DNA from: Polaribacter sp. BAL334
GTDB taxonomy: Bacteria; Bacteroidota; Bacteroidia; Flavobacteriales; Flavobacteriaceae
Assembly (NCBI RefSeq): GCF_015767435.1
Contig: NZ_JADWOV010000293.1
Location: 82,002 to 146,001 of the forward strand
Direction: 5' to 3'
Length of the DNA stretch: 64,000 nucleotides
Made by a program: the position numbers and the translations under genes
The notes under the pieces: model-generated
Databases searched by the model: none
The model's input: only the letters and a program-made list of their open reading frames with translations
Told to the model about the DNA's origin: nothing
Part shown: piece after piece, positions 26,988-36,625 of the stretch
Layout: every line of letters begins with the position of its first letter
Numbering within the stretch: the first letter of the stretch is position 1

Positions 26988-27833
26988 TTAATAATCCCCC
27001 AACGTTGCAGGATTTTGCGCCAAAGCACTTTCTAATTGTGCGTCATTGGGAGCTTTTCCATGCCAAGCATGCGTATGCATCATAAAATCAACGCCATTTC
27101 CCATTTCTGTGTACAATAAAATACACACAGGTTTTCCTTTTCCTGTCATTGATTTTGCCGTTTTTAATCCTGATAAAATGGCTTCAATATCATTCCCTTT
27201 TTTTACCTCTAAAACTTCCCAACCAAAAGCTTCAAATTTTGCTTTCAAACTTCCCATTGGCAACACTTCGTCAGTAGCACCATCAATTTGTTTTCCATTT
27301 ACATCAATGGTAGCAATGATATTATCTACTTTTTTTGCATATGCATACATGATTGCTTCCCAATTTTGTCCTTCTTGCAATTCTCCATCACCATGCAAAG
27401 AATACACCAATTTAGAATCCTTATTCAACTTTTTTGCTTGAGCAGCTCCCAAAGCAACAGACAATCCTTGACCTAATGAACCTGAAGCAATTCTGATTCC
27501 TGGCAAACCTTCATGCGTTGTTGGGTGACCTTGTAAACGAGAATCTATGTGTCTGAAAGTAGCCAATTCTGATACAGGAAAAAATCCACTATGAGCTAAA
27601 ACGCTATAATAAACTGGAGAAATATGACCATTTGAAAGGAAAAAAACATCTTCATTGATTCCATCCATAGTGAAATCTGTGGAATATTCCATCACTTCTT
27701 GATACAAACAAGTGAAAAATTCAGCACATCCTAAGGAACCTCCAGGATGACCTGAATTGACTGCATGTACCATACGTAAAATATCTCTTCGAACTTGTTG
27801 TGTAAAATCTTGTAATTGTTGAGTTGTTGGCAT
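26988..27833 (-). CDS. Transketolase, N-terminal (TPP-binding) subunit
   Basis: The thiamine-diphosphate-binding half of a split transketolase (281 aa). The family shows HPGGSLGCAEFFTCLYQEVM near 29-48, GHISPVYYSVLAHSGFF near 70, IRIASGSLGQGLSVALGAAQ near 112-130, and the TPP motif HGDGELQEGQNWEAIMYA with VNGKQIDG near 146-185. In most relatives a second gene for the C-terminal half follows directly. Here downstream is a VOC remnant, then pfkB. A promoter with TTTG (27885-27888) and a perfect -7 box (27854-27861), 23 bases apart, precedes the gene. Confidence 0.92.
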   Translation of the reverse strand: MPTTQQLQDFTQQVRRDILRMVHAVNSGHPGGSLGCAEFFTCLYQEVMEYSTDFTMDGINEDVFFLSNGHISPVYYSVLAHSGFFPVSELATFRHIDSRLQGHPTTHEGLPGIRIASGSLGQGLSVALGAAQAKKLNKDSKLVYSLHGDGELQEGQNWEAIMYAYAKKVDNIIATIDVNGKQIDGATDEVLPMGSLKAKFEAFGWEVLEVKKGNDIEAILSGLKTAKSMTGKGKPVCILLYTEMGNGVDFMMHTHAWHGKAPNDAQLESALAQNPATLGDY

Positions 27834-27853
27834 TTGAATGATTTAAATGATTG

Positions 27854-27888
27854 CAAAAATACAAAACAAGGTTAATTAATAAGTCAAA
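27854..27888 (-). promoter_or_regulatory. Putative promoter of the transketolase subunit gene
   Basis: On the minus strand TTTG, a 23-base spacer, then TATTTTTG (plus positions 27885-27888 and 27854-27861). Both elements of the Bacteroidota promoter are present. Transcription would start a few bases after, about 15 bases before the ATG at 27833. Confidence 0.6.
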
Positions 27889-27923
27889 TATGAAATAATT
27901 ATCTGCGATTTATCAACAGAAAA

Positions 27924-29183
27924 TTAGGTTTTCTGTTTTTGCTTTTTAGCGGCTGGAAATAATACATTATTTAATATCAATCGATAACCTGGAGAATTGG
28001 GATGCAAGTCTAATTCCGTTTTAGGATCTCCCACTCTGTGGGTATAATCTTCAGGATCATGCCCACCATAAAAGGTAAATAAACCTTTCCCTTTTGTACC
28101 ATGAATGTAACGTGCTTCTCTGTTTACCGTATTTTCACCTAAAATTAATAGGTTTGTTTTCACGGTATTTCTATCAAATGAAGTGGTTTGTCCCATGAAT
28201 CCTTTCACCAAAACAGTGTGATTTTGTGTCAACATTGTAGGAATTGGATCCCATTTTGCTGAAAATTCTATCAATGAAAAATAATCAGACGTTTTAGGAA
28301 TATTTCTTTTGTTAGTCATATCAATGGAAGAAAATTCATAAACACTGGGATTTTTTTCTAATAAGAAATCTTTAAACGCAAAGGTTTTATTGTAATCAAT
28401 TTTTGATTGATAATTGATGTCTGATGCATCATCATCAAACATGGCTTCAGCAATATCAACACCTTCAGCCGCCAATGCAATATCAAAACTATCTGTGGCT
28501 GAGCACATGGCAAACATAAATCCTCCTCCAATTACATAATCTCTAATTTTTTTTGCAACTGCTAATTTTTCATCAGAAACTTTGGAAAAACCCAATTCTT
28601 TTGCCAGTTTTTCAGCTTCTTGTTTTTGCTGAATATACCAAGGAGCAGTCCTAAAAGAACCATAAAATTTACCATATTGACCTGTAAAATCCTCATGATG
28701 CAAATGCAACCATTCGTATAAGAGCAATTTATCAGCTAAAATTTCTTTGTCATAAATTACATCAAAAGGAATTTCTGCATACGACAAAACCATGGTAACT
28801 GCATCATCCCAAGGCATTTTATCTTTGGGAGAATAGACTGCTATTTTGGGAGCTTTTTCTAATGTTACAGCTTCTTTATTTGAAGATGGAGCACTGATTT
28901 CTTCTAAAATGAGTTGTGATTTTGCATCAGAAATGATTTCATAAGAAACGCCTCTGATTTTACATTCATTTTCTATGGCTTTGTTATTTTCAATCAAAAA
29001 AGCACCACCATCATGATTTAGTAACCATTTGGCTTTCAATCCATTTTGAAGCGAAAAGTAAACAATTCCGTACGCCTTTAAATGATTTTTTTGATTGTCA
29101 TGATTCATGGGCACATATATAAATGATGCCAACAGTGAATTTGAAATCAACAGGAATAAACAAAAAGCAAGTACATTTTTCAT
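27924..29183 (-). CDS. Secreted protein of the family commonly named 'asparagine synthetase B'
   Basis: A 419-aa protein with an N-terminal signal peptide (MKNVLAFCLFLLISNSLLAS). By recollection, Bacteroidota homologues are labelled 'asparagine synthetase B', but the glutamine amidotransferase start (Cys2) and the asparagine-synthetase ATP-binding core are not visible here. The signal peptide implies export. Recognisable segments are FIYVPMNHDNQKNHLKAYG, YVIGGGFMFAMCSATDSFDIALAAEG and GLFTFYGGHDPEDYTHRVGDPKTELDL, which suggest a Rossmann or flavodoxin-like, glutamine-amidotransferase-like fold. Function unverified. Start set at the ATG with the clear signal peptide. Confidence 0.7.
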   Translation of the reverse strand: MKNVLAFCLFLLISNSLLASFIYVPMNHDNQKNHLKAYGIVYFSLQNGLKAKWLLNHDGGAFLIENNKAIENECKIRGVSYEIISDAKSQLILEEISAPSSNKEAVTLEKAPKIAVYSPKDKMPWDDAVTMVLSYAEIPFDVIYDKEILADKLLLYEWLHLHHEDFTGQYGKFYGSFRTAPWYIQQKQEAEKLAKELGFSKVSDEKLAVAKKIRDYVIGGGFMFAMCSATDSFDIALAAEGVDIAEAMFDDDASDINYQSKIDYNKTFAFKDFLLEKNPSVYEFSSIDMTNKRNIPKTSDYFSLIEFSAKWDPIPTMLTQNHTVLVKGFMGQTTSFDRNTVKTNLLILGENTVNREARYIHGTKGKGLFTFYGGHDPEDYTHRVGDPKTELDLHPNSPGYRLILNNVLFPAAKKQKQKT

Positions 29184-29250
29184 ATGAAAATAAAAATACA
29201 CAATTAACAAGAGGTAATTGTGTATTTGAATTAATTTTTTAAAAATTTAA

Positions 29251-30780
29251 CTAAAAAGGAACGTCATCTTCGTCAACTCCAAAAGCTTCACTTGATTGAA
29301 TTCTTTTGTCAGGTGAGATATTTTCAAAAGGATTGGAATTCATACTCGATTGAAATTTAGAACCAACTCCTTCTTCCAAATCTGAGAATTTTGCCAAATG
29401 TCCCGTAAATTTCAAACGGATATTATCCAAACCACCATTTCTGTGTTTTGCCACAATAAATTCTCCTTGACCTTCACATGGAGAACGCTCATCATCATCC
29501 CATTCTGTCATTCCATAATATTCGGGTCTATAGATAAAACTCACAATATCAGCATCTTGCTCAATGGCTCCAGATTCACGTAAGTCAGATAACAAAGGTC
29601 TTTTGCTTCCTGCACTTCTAGTTTCAACAGCACGTGACAACTGCGAAAGTGCAATTACTGGAACTTCCAATTCTTTTGCCAAAGCTTTTAAATTTCGAGA
29701 AATGGTAGAAATTTCTTGCTCTCTGTTTCCAACTCCTTTATTATTATTTCCTCCTGCTGTCATCAATTGTAAATAATCAATAATGATAATTTTTACACCA
29801 TGTTGCGAAACCAATCTTCGCGCTTTTGCACGCAAATCAAAAATAGATAATGAAGGTGTATCATCAATATAAATGGGTGCATCTGACAAGCTTTTTACTT
29901 TGTAATTCAGCAATTCCCAATCATGTAATGCCAAATTACCTTTACGTAGTTTTTCTGATGGCAAACCAGTTTCTGATGAAATCATACGTGTAATTAGCTG
30001 AACTGAAGACATTTCCAACGAAAATACGGCTACTGCATGATTGAAATCAATCGCCATGTTTTTTGCCATCGAAATGACAAATGCTGTTTTTCCCATACCT
30101 GGTCTTGCAGCAATAATGATCAAATCTGAAGGTTGCCAACCTGAAGTTAAGGCGTCTAATTTTGTAAATCCAGATGCCAAACCAGACATTCCTTCTTTAT
30201 TTCCAATTTCTTGAATTTTTTTCAAGGCTTGTTTCACTAACGAACCAGCATCTTCTGAACTTTTCTTTAAATTTCCTTGCGTAACTTCAAACAATTTTGC
30301 TTCTGCACTGTCTAATAAATCAAAAACATCCGTCGTTTCATCATACGAACTTTCGATAATTTCTGATGAAATAGAGATTAATTTTCGTTGAATGTATTTT
30401 TGAAGTATTATACGTGCATGAAACTCAATATGCGCAGAAGAAGCTACTTTTTGTGTTAAACGAATCAAGTAAAAATCTCCTCCAGCCAAGTCTAATTTTC
30501 CTTTCTTTTTAAGCAAACTAGAGACTGTCAATAAGTCAATTGGTTGCGAATTTTGAAACAATTCATAAATCGCAGCATAAATTTCTTGATGTCTAATCTC
30601 GTAAAAAGCATCAGAATGCAAGATATCAATGACATCATCAATTCCTTTTTTATCAATCATCATAGCTCCCAAAACAGCTTCTTCTAAATCAATAGCTTGT
30701 GGTGGGATTTTGCCTTTTTCAAGACTAATTACCCTACTTTTATCTGTTTTTTTTTCTATAAGTGCATTCGTGTTTTCCAT
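29251..30780 (-). CDS. dnaB: Replicative DNA helicase
   Basis: The hexameric replication-fork helicase (509 aa). The N-terminal primase-binding domain has PPQAIDLEEAVLGAMMIDKKGIDDV near 26-50. The RecA-like core begins with GLASGFTKLDALTSGWQPSDLIIIAARPGMGKTAFVISMA near 199-238 (Walker A). IIIIDYLQLMTAGG near 331 is Walker B. The arginine finger and final motifs are in LSQLSRAVETRSAGSKRPLLSDLRESGAIEQDADIVSFIYRPEYY near 375-420. A perfect -7 box (TACATTTG on the minus strand, plus 30785-30792) lies only 4 bases before the ATG. Confidence 0.95.
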   Translation of the reverse strand: MENTNALIEKKTDKSRVISLEKGKIPPQAIDLEEAVLGAMMIDKKGIDDVIDILHSDAFYEIRHQEIYAAIYELFQNSQPIDLLTVSSLLKKKGKLDLAGGDFYLIRLTQKVASSAHIEFHARIILQKYIQRKLISISSEIIESSYDETTDVFDLLDSAEAKLFEVTQGNLKKSSEDAGSLVKQALKKIQEIGNKEGMSGLASGFTKLDALTSGWQPSDLIIIAARPGMGKTAFVISMAKNMAIDFNHAVAVFSLEMSSVQLITRMISSETGLPSEKLRKGNLALHDWELLNYKVKSLSDAPIYIDDTPSLSIFDLRAKARRLVSQHGVKIIIIDYLQLMTAGGNNNKGVGNREQEISTISRNLKALAKELEVPVIALSQLSRAVETRSAGSKRPLLSDLRESGAIEQDADIVSFIYRPEYYGMTEWDDDERSPCEGQGEFIVAKHRNGGLDNIRLKFTGHLAKFSDLEEGVGSKFQSSMNSNPFENISPDKRIQSSEAFGVDEDDVPF

Positions 30781-30914
30781 AAAACAAATGTAATTTTTTT
30801 AGTTTTTAAACTCCTGATTTTTTTTGTTTAATTTCTGAACAATTCGTCAAAAAAATTGTTATTAAGTTGTTAACAACTCTTCAACTTGATATTCTATTTC
30901 CTACATTTACGACC

Positions 30915-31985
30915 ATGAAATGGCATCAAAAACATCTATTTTTAGCGGTATTATTACCTGTGCAATACCTCCTAATTCAGTTAGTTTCTAGCAATCCTGA
31001 ATGGATAGAAAAGTATTATGCAACAGGATTTTATCCTTATATTTCTAAGTTTTTGAGACTGATTTTTGGATGGATTCCTTTTTCATTTGGAGATATTGTG
31101 CTGTTTTTTTTGATCCTATTATTTGTTCGTTTTTTGTTTTTATTGATTTGGACAAAATTCAAGAATTTTAAATATAAAATAGTCCATTTTTTCGATATCA
31201 TTTCTATTCTCTATGGTTGTTTTTATCTTTTTTGGGGACTGAATTATTATAGAGAACCTTTGTCAAAAAATTTGGGTTTTGAACAAAAAAAATACACCAC
31301 TGATGAATTAGTTTCCTTAACAACACATATTATTCAACAGCTAAATTCAGCACAAATCAGCATCACAAAAAATGATTCTTTGAAAGTAGAAAATCCTTAC
31401 AATCAGAAAGAAATGTATGAAATTGCTGTAGAAAGTTATCAAAATTTAGCACATACATATCCTCAATTTCAGTACGCATTTCCATCCATAAAAAGTTCTT
31501 TGATGAGTTTGATACAATCTTACAATGGGACTTCAGGCTATTTCAATCCTTTGACTGGAGAAGCGCAAGTAAATGCAAGAATTCCGAAAACAAGTTATCC
31601 AACAACTACGTGTCATGAAATGGCGCATCAATTGGGATTTGCAGCTGAAAATGAAGCAAATTTCATAGGTTTTTTGGCTGCAAATTCAAGTAATGACGTT
31701 TATTTTACGTATGCAAGTTACAGAATGGCTTTTGGATATTGCATTGCTGAATTGAGAAAAAGAGATGCAGAAAAATTCACTTTTTTGATGAAAACTGTCA
31801 ATGTTGGAATTCTTAAAGATTTCAAAGAGAGTTTTGATTTTTGGGAACAGTATCAAAATCCTTTTGAACCTTATATCAAAAAAGGGTATGATGCTTATTT
31901 GAAAGCAAATAACCAACAAAAAGGGGTTGATTCTTACAATTATGTGGTGGATTTGTTGATTTCTTATTTTGAAGTGAAGGCGTAA
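30915..31985 (+). CDS. DUF3810 membrane protein with a zinc-protease-like HExxH motif
   Basis: A 356-aa membrane protein typical of Bacteroidota (DUF3810). Three hydrophobic segments occupy the first 120 residues. The C-terminal part has TTCHEMAHQLGFAAENEANFIGFLA near residues 235-260. This HEMAH...ExxF pattern equals the HExxH...E zinc site of gluzincin-type metallopeptidases, so it may be an active membrane protease. That is inference; no substrate is known. Start set at MKWHQKHLF (30915); the longer frame from 30867 starts in a palindrome. A TACATTTA box precedes the start. Confidence 0.8.
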   Translation: MKWHQKHLFLAVLLPVQYLLIQLVSSNPEWIEKYYATGFYPYISKFLRLIFGWIPFSFGDIVLFFLILLFVRFLFLLIWTKFKNFKYKIVHFFDIISILYGCFYLFWGLNYYREPLSKNLGFEQKKYTTDELVSLTTHIIQQLNSAQISITKNDSLKVENPYNQKEMYEIAVESYQNLAHTYPQFQYAFPSIKSSLMSLIQSYNGTSGYFNPLTGEAQVNARIPKTSYPTTTCHEMAHQLGFAAENEANFIGFLAANSSNDVYFTYASYRMAFGYCIAELRKRDAEKFTFLMKTVNVGILKDFKESFDFWEQYQNPFEPYIKKGYDAYLKANNQQKGVDSYNYVVDLLISYFEVKA

Positions 31986-32167
31986 CTTTTTTTGACACGA
32001 ATTCACGAATCACTTATTATATCATATTCAATATCAATTCTTTAAGAATTTTACAGTGTTGCTTATTTTCTTAAATTTATGTTAAAGTGAATTTAAAATC
32101 CCTCAATCCAAAATCAACTCGATAAATTTAGAACCAATTCAAAATAATTCACATAATTCAAACATTT

Positions 32168-35125
32168 ATGAAAAAACTACTTTTTGTGCTCTTTTTCTTG
32201 TCGATTTCTTTAGCAAATGCTCAAGATTACTTTCCGACAAATTCTGGAGTAAAAACCTCCAAAAGCAATTTAGTTGCTTTTACAAATGCCACCATTTATG
32301 TCACACACGAACAAATTATCCAAAAAGGAACTTTGTTAGTGAAAGATGGAAAAGTTGCCGAAGTTGGAAAATCAGTAAAAATTCCAACTGGCGCAAAAAT
32401 CATTGATTTGGATGGAAAAATGATCTATCCATCATTTATTGATATTTATTCCGATTTTGGAATTGCAAAACCAAAAAGAAATCCTTCAGATTCAAGATCT
32501 TCTCAATACGAAGCTGAAAGAGAAGGCTATTATTGGAATGACCACATTCGTCCTGAAACCAATCCCATTAGCGATTTTAAATTCGATAACAAAAAAGCAA
32601 CAGAGCTTTTAAATGCTGGATTTGGTGCTGTGAATACTCATTTGCAAGATGGAATTATTCGTGGAAATGGCTTGTTAGTCGCTTTAAATCCAAACACTAC
32701 GAATGCTTACCGAATTTTAGATACCAAATCAGCACAGTTTTTATCATTCAATAAAAGTGTGCAATCAAGACAATCTTACCCTGCTTCAAGAATGGGTGCT
32801 ATGGCTTTGTTGCGTCAAGTGTATTTGGATGCAGATTGGTATGCCAAAGGAAATATGAAAAACAAAGATTTGGCTTTAGAAGCGTTAAACAAGAATAAAA
32901 ATTTAGTACAAATTTTTGAAACTGGTGATCATTTAGATGCTGTGAGAGCTGATAAAGTGGGTGATGAATTTGGAATTCAATATACAATTGTGGGTTCTGG
33001 AGATGAATTTGAACGCATCAATGACATCAAAAAGACAAATGCTACGTTCATTATTCCAATTGATTTTACAACTCCTTTTGATGTTTCAAATCCGTTGTTG
33101 GCTGAACAAATTTCTTTAAGAGACATGCGTAAATGGAATCAAGATCCTTCAAATTTGGCTGTTTTAGAAAAAAATGGAGTGCCATTTGCGTTGACAACTT
33201 ACAAATTAAAATCAGCTGAAACCTTTCATAAAAATTTGCAAAAAGCAATTGAATATGGTTTTGATAAAAAAACAGCTTTGGCTTCGTTGACCACAATTCC
33301 TGCAAAAATTATTGGAAATGCAACTGTCGGAAATTTGAACAAAGGAAGCTTTGCTAATTTCATTATCACTTCAGGAGATGTTTTTGACGCTTCATCAACC
33401 ATTCATGAAAATTGGGTTCAAGGTGAACAAAATATCATTAATGATATGAATATCAAGGATATTACTGGTGAGTATATGCTCTCTGTAAATGGTAAAAATT
33501 ACGATTTATCCATCACAGGAAAAGGGGCAAAACAAGCAGGAACTATCAAATTAGAAGACAAAAAAATCACTTCAAAATTCTCTTTTCAAAACGATTGGGT
33601 TGAAATCACTTTGGATGATGAGGGTTACACTCGTTTGATGGGAAAAATTATCAATGCTGCCAATGTGATGGAAGGAAGTGCTTTTGATACAAAAGGCAAC
33701 AAAACTTCTTGGTCCGCAAGTAAAAAAGTAGCCAAAGAAGAAGCAAAAAAGAAAGACGAAAAATCATCAGACAAAGAAATTTTAGTGATGCCCGTAAGTT
33801 TTCCAAATGTTGGATTTGGAAATTATACACAGCCAACATCTGAATCGATTTTAATTAAAAACGTTACTGTTTGGACTAGTGAAGATGCTGGAATTTTAGA
33901 AAACACCGACGTTTTATTAAAAGACGGAAAAATTGCTAAAATTGGTAAAAATCTTTCTACGAAAGGTGTTGTAGAAATAGATGGAACAGGCAAACATTTA
34001 ACAGCAGGAATCATTGACGAGCATTCGCATATTGCTACATCAGCCGTTAATGAAGGTGCTCATAATTCCTCTGCGGAAGTTACCATTGAAGATGTGGTTG
34101 ATCCAACAGACATCAATATTTATAGAAATATTTCAGGAGGAACCACTACTGCTCAAATCTTACATGGTTCTGCAAATCCAATTGGAGGACGTTCAGCCAT
34201 CATCAAACTAAAATGGGGAGAAAATGCTGAAAATATGATTTATAAAAACTCTCCAAAGTTCATCAAATTTGCTTTGGGAGAAAATGTAAAACAATCCAGA
34301 AGTACGAATGGTACTCGTTTTCCACAATCAAGAATGGGTGTTGAACAGGTTTTTGTAGATTATTTTACCAGAGCTAAAGAATATGAAACCTTGAAAAAAA
34401 GTGGGCAAGCTTTTAGAAAAGATATTGAAATGGAAACGTTGTTAGAAATTTTAAATGGTGAACGTTTTATTTCTTGTCATTCTTATGTGCAATCAGAAAT
34501 CAATATGTTGCTGAAAGTCGCAGAAAAATTCAATTTTAAAATCAACACGTTTACGCATATTTTAGAAGGATATAAAGTGGCTGATAAAATGGCAAAACAT
34601 GGAGTTGGTGGTTCTACTTTTTCAGATTGGTGGGCTTATAAATATGAAGTAATTGATGCAATTCCTTACAATGCTGCTATCATGCACAATGCTGGAGTAA
34701 CAGTAGCCATCAATTCTGATGACCGAGAAATGTCAAGAAGACTAAATCAAGAAGCTGCAAAAACAGTAAAATATGGAGGCATTTCTGAATTAGAAGCATG
34801 GAAAATGGTGACCATCAATCCTGCAAAATTGTTGCATATTGATGATAAAGTTGGTAGTATCAAAGAAGGAAAAGAAGCAGATGTTGTATTGTGGAGCAGT
34901 CATCCAATGTCAATCTACACAAAAGTTGAAAAAACAATTATTGATGGAAAAGTATTTTTTGATGTGAATGAAGATGTGAAAAAACGGGAAGCTATCAAAG
35001 AAGAAAAAAGCAACTTAATCAATATGATGCTGAAAGAAAAAATGGGAGGAGCACAAACAAGAGTTCCTATGAAAAGAGAAGATCGCAATTTTCACTGTGA
35101 TACATTAGAAGAAACTAAAAGTTAA
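32168..35125 (+). CDS. Large secreted amidohydrolase with two amidohydrolase modules
   Basis: A 985-aa protein with a signal peptide (MKKLLFVLFFLSISLANAQ). Residues ~30-430 and ~565-960 both look like amidohydrolase modules (KDGKVAEVGK...IDLDGKMIYPSFIDIYSDFG and KDGKIAKIGKNL...IDGTGKHLTAGIIDEHSHIA). Only the second retains the metal-binding HxH (DEHSHIA), so the first is probably non-catalytic. The second also keeps the late Asp motif (VAINSDDREMSRRLNQEAA) and TINPAKLLHIDDKVGSIKEGKEADVVLW. Members may hydrolyse cyclic amides or dipeptides; the substrate is unknown. The next gene starts 3 bases later and encodes a third related module. Confidence 0.88.
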   Translation: MKKLLFVLFFLSISLANAQDYFPTNSGVKTSKSNLVAFTNATIYVTHEQIIQKGTLLVKDGKVAEVGKSVKIPTGAKIIDLDGKMIYPSFIDIYSDFGIAKPKRNPSDSRSSQYEAEREGYYWNDHIRPETNPISDFKFDNKKATELLNAGFGAVNTHLQDGIIRGNGLLVALNPNTTNAYRILDTKSAQFLSFNKSVQSRQSYPASRMGAMALLRQVYLDADWYAKGNMKNKDLALEALNKNKNLVQIFETGDHLDAVRADKVGDEFGIQYTIVGSGDEFERINDIKKTNATFIIPIDFTTPFDVSNPLLAEQISLRDMRKWNQDPSNLAVLEKNGVPFALTTYKLKSAETFHKNLQKAIEYGFDKKTALASLTTIPAKIIGNATVGNLNKGSFANFIITSGDVFDASSTIHENWVQGEQNIINDMNIKDITGEYMLSVNGKNYDLSITGKGAKQAGTIKLEDKKITSKFSFQNDWVEITLDDEGYTRLMGKIINAANVMEGSAFDTKGNKTSWSASKKVAKEEAKKKDEKSSDKEILVMPVSFPNVGFGNYTQPTSESILIKNVTVWTSEDAGILENTDVLLKDGKIAKIGKNLSTKGVVEIDGTGKHLTAGIIDEHSHIATSAVNEGAHNSSAEVTIEDVVDPTDINIYRNISGGTTTAQILHGSANPIGGRSAIIKLKWGENAENMIYKNSPKFIKFALGENVKQSRSTNGTRFPQSRMGVEQVFVDYFTRAKEYETLKKSGQAFRKDIEMETLLEILNGERFISCHSYVQSEINMLLKVAEKFNFKINTFTHILEGYKVADKMAKHGVGGSTFSDWWAYKYEVIDAIPYNAAIMHNAGVTVAINSDDREMSRRLNQEAAKTVKYGGISELEAWKMVTINPAKLLHIDDKVGSIKEGKEADVVLWSSHPMSIYTKVEKTIIDGKVFFDVNEDVKKREAIKEEKSNLINMMLKEKMGGAQTRVPMKREDRNFHCDTLEETKS

Positions 35126-35128
35126 AAA

Positions 35129-36427
35129 ATGATGAAAAATATAATAAAAATCGTACTGTTTTTTGCTTTTGTAGGAAACATAGTTGCACAACAAACACCA
35201 GCATCAAAACAAACCACCGCTTTTTCTATTGAAGGCGCAACAGCACACTTAGGCAATGGTCAAGTAATTGAAAATTCATTGATTATGTTTGCTGACGGAA
35301 AAATCACTTTTGTAGGAAGTGCCATGATGAAAATTGCCAGAATGGGAACAATCATCAATGCAACAGGAAAACACATTTATCCAGGATTTATAGCATTGGA
35401 TGCCACTTTAGGTTTGGTAGAAATCGATGCTGTAAAAGCCAGTGATGATGAAAGCGAAATTGGGATTATGAATCCACATGTTCGCAGTTTAATTGCCTAC
35501 AATGCTGAAAGCAAATTGGTGGAATCTATGAGGCCAAATGGCGTTTTGATGGCGCAAATTGTTCCTAGAGGAGGTACAATTTCAGGGACTTCTTCAGTGG
35601 TTCAAATGGATGCTTGGAATTGGGAAGATGCAGTTATTAAAGTTGATGACGCAATTCATTTAAATTGGCCAGGAAGCTTTACGAGTGGAAGATGGTGGTT
35701 AGGAGAAGATCCTGCATTGAAACCAAATCCTGAATATCCAAAAAATGTTGATAAAATAAAGAGCTTTTTGACAGATGCGAAACAATATGTAGCTTCAAAA
35801 TCGGATAAAATGCATTTGCCATTTGCAGCAACAAAAGGACTTTTTGATGGTTCTCAAAAATTCTTTATTCATGTAAATGGTGAAAAAGAAATCACAGATG
35901 CCATCACAATGAGCAAAGAAATGGGTATTCATAATTTGGTAATTGTTCGTGGTGAAGGAGCTGAAAAAGTAACAGATTTGTTAGTAAAAAATAACGTTCC
36001 TGTAATAATTAACAGACCTCATAGAAATTCAAATAGCGAAGATGATGCCTATGATGAAACCTATACAATCGCAAAAAGATTGATAGATAAAGGCGTATTA
36101 GTTGGTCTTGGAATGGAAGGACAAATGGATAGAATGAATACTAGAAACTTGCCTTTTTACGCAGGAACTTTTGCAGCTTTTGGTTTGGAAAAAGAAAAAG
36201 CAGTACAGCTAATTACTGGAGATGCAGCAAAAATTTTAGGCATTGATGCATTTGCAGGAACTTTGGAAGTAGGAAAAGATGCTACACTTTTTATTTCTGA
36301 AGGAGATGCTTTAGATATGAGAACCAATCAAATTTCGGAAGCTTATATCCAAGGAAGGAAAATTAGTTTGGAAAGTCATCAAACTACTTTGTGGAAACGC
36401 TATGCTGAAAAATTCAAATCAGAATAG
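35129..36427 (+). CDS. Secreted amidohydrolase-like protein lacking the HxH metal site
   Basis: A 432-aa protein with a signal peptide (MMKNIIKIVLFFAFVGNIVAQ). It keeps the amidohydrolase outer beta-sandwich (EGATAHLGNGQVIENSLIMFADGKITFVGS, and at the end KILGIDAFAGTLEVGKDATLFISEGDALDM), but the place of HxH reads KHIYPGFIALDATLG with no His pair. It is thus likely a non-catalytic partner of the preceding 985-aa enzyme, with which it forms an operon (gap of 3 bases). Such paired genes are common in Flavobacteriia. A strong terminator follows the stop. Confidence 0.85.
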   Translation: MMKNIIKIVLFFAFVGNIVAQQTPASKQTTAFSIEGATAHLGNGQVIENSLIMFADGKITFVGSAMMKIARMGTIINATGKHIYPGFIALDATLGLVEIDAVKASDDESEIGIMNPHVRSLIAYNAESKLVESMRPNGVLMAQIVPRGGTISGTSSVVQMDAWNWEDAVIKVDDAIHLNWPGSFTSGRWWLGEDPALKPNPEYPKNVDKIKSFLTDAKQYVASKSDKMHLPFAATKGLFDGSQKFFIHVNGEKEITDAITMSKEMGIHNLVIVRGEGAEKVTDLLVKNNVPVIINRPHRNSNSEDDAYDETYTIAKRLIDKGVLVGLGMEGQMDRMNTRNLPFYAGTFAAFGLEKEKAVQLITGDAAKILGIDAFAGTLEVGKDATLFISEGDALDMRTNQISEAYIQGRKISLESHQTTLWKRYAEKFKSE

Positions 36428-36454
36428 AATACTCTTTAAGTAAAACTTATTGAA

Positions 36455-36487
36455 AAAAAAAGGCTCGCAAATTGCGAGCCTTTTTTA
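36455..36487 (+). terminator. Rho-independent terminator after the amidohydrolase pair
   Basis: AAAGGCTCGCAA / TTGCGAGCCTTT stem (about 36456-36470 with 36472-36486), A-rich left side and six T on the right. The GC-rich core is unusual for this AT-rich DNA and makes it a strong terminator. Confidence 0.9.
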
Positions 36488-36625
36488 TGAAGACATTTGA
36501 TGACTTTAAAAAACCTATTTCTTTTTCTAACAAAATTTCCCAAACTGAAAGATATTTTTATGGTAAAATTAAAGTCATTACAAATATTAAAAAGTTTATA
36601 GTAGCTTAAAATACCTACAATTAGG

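Noticed and set aside
30866..30877. Perfect 12-base palindrome GTTGTTAACAAC between dnaB and the DUF3810 gene
   Set aside because: It lies in a divergent promoter region and could be an operator, but a 12-base AT-rich palindrome can arise by chance and no second copy was found.
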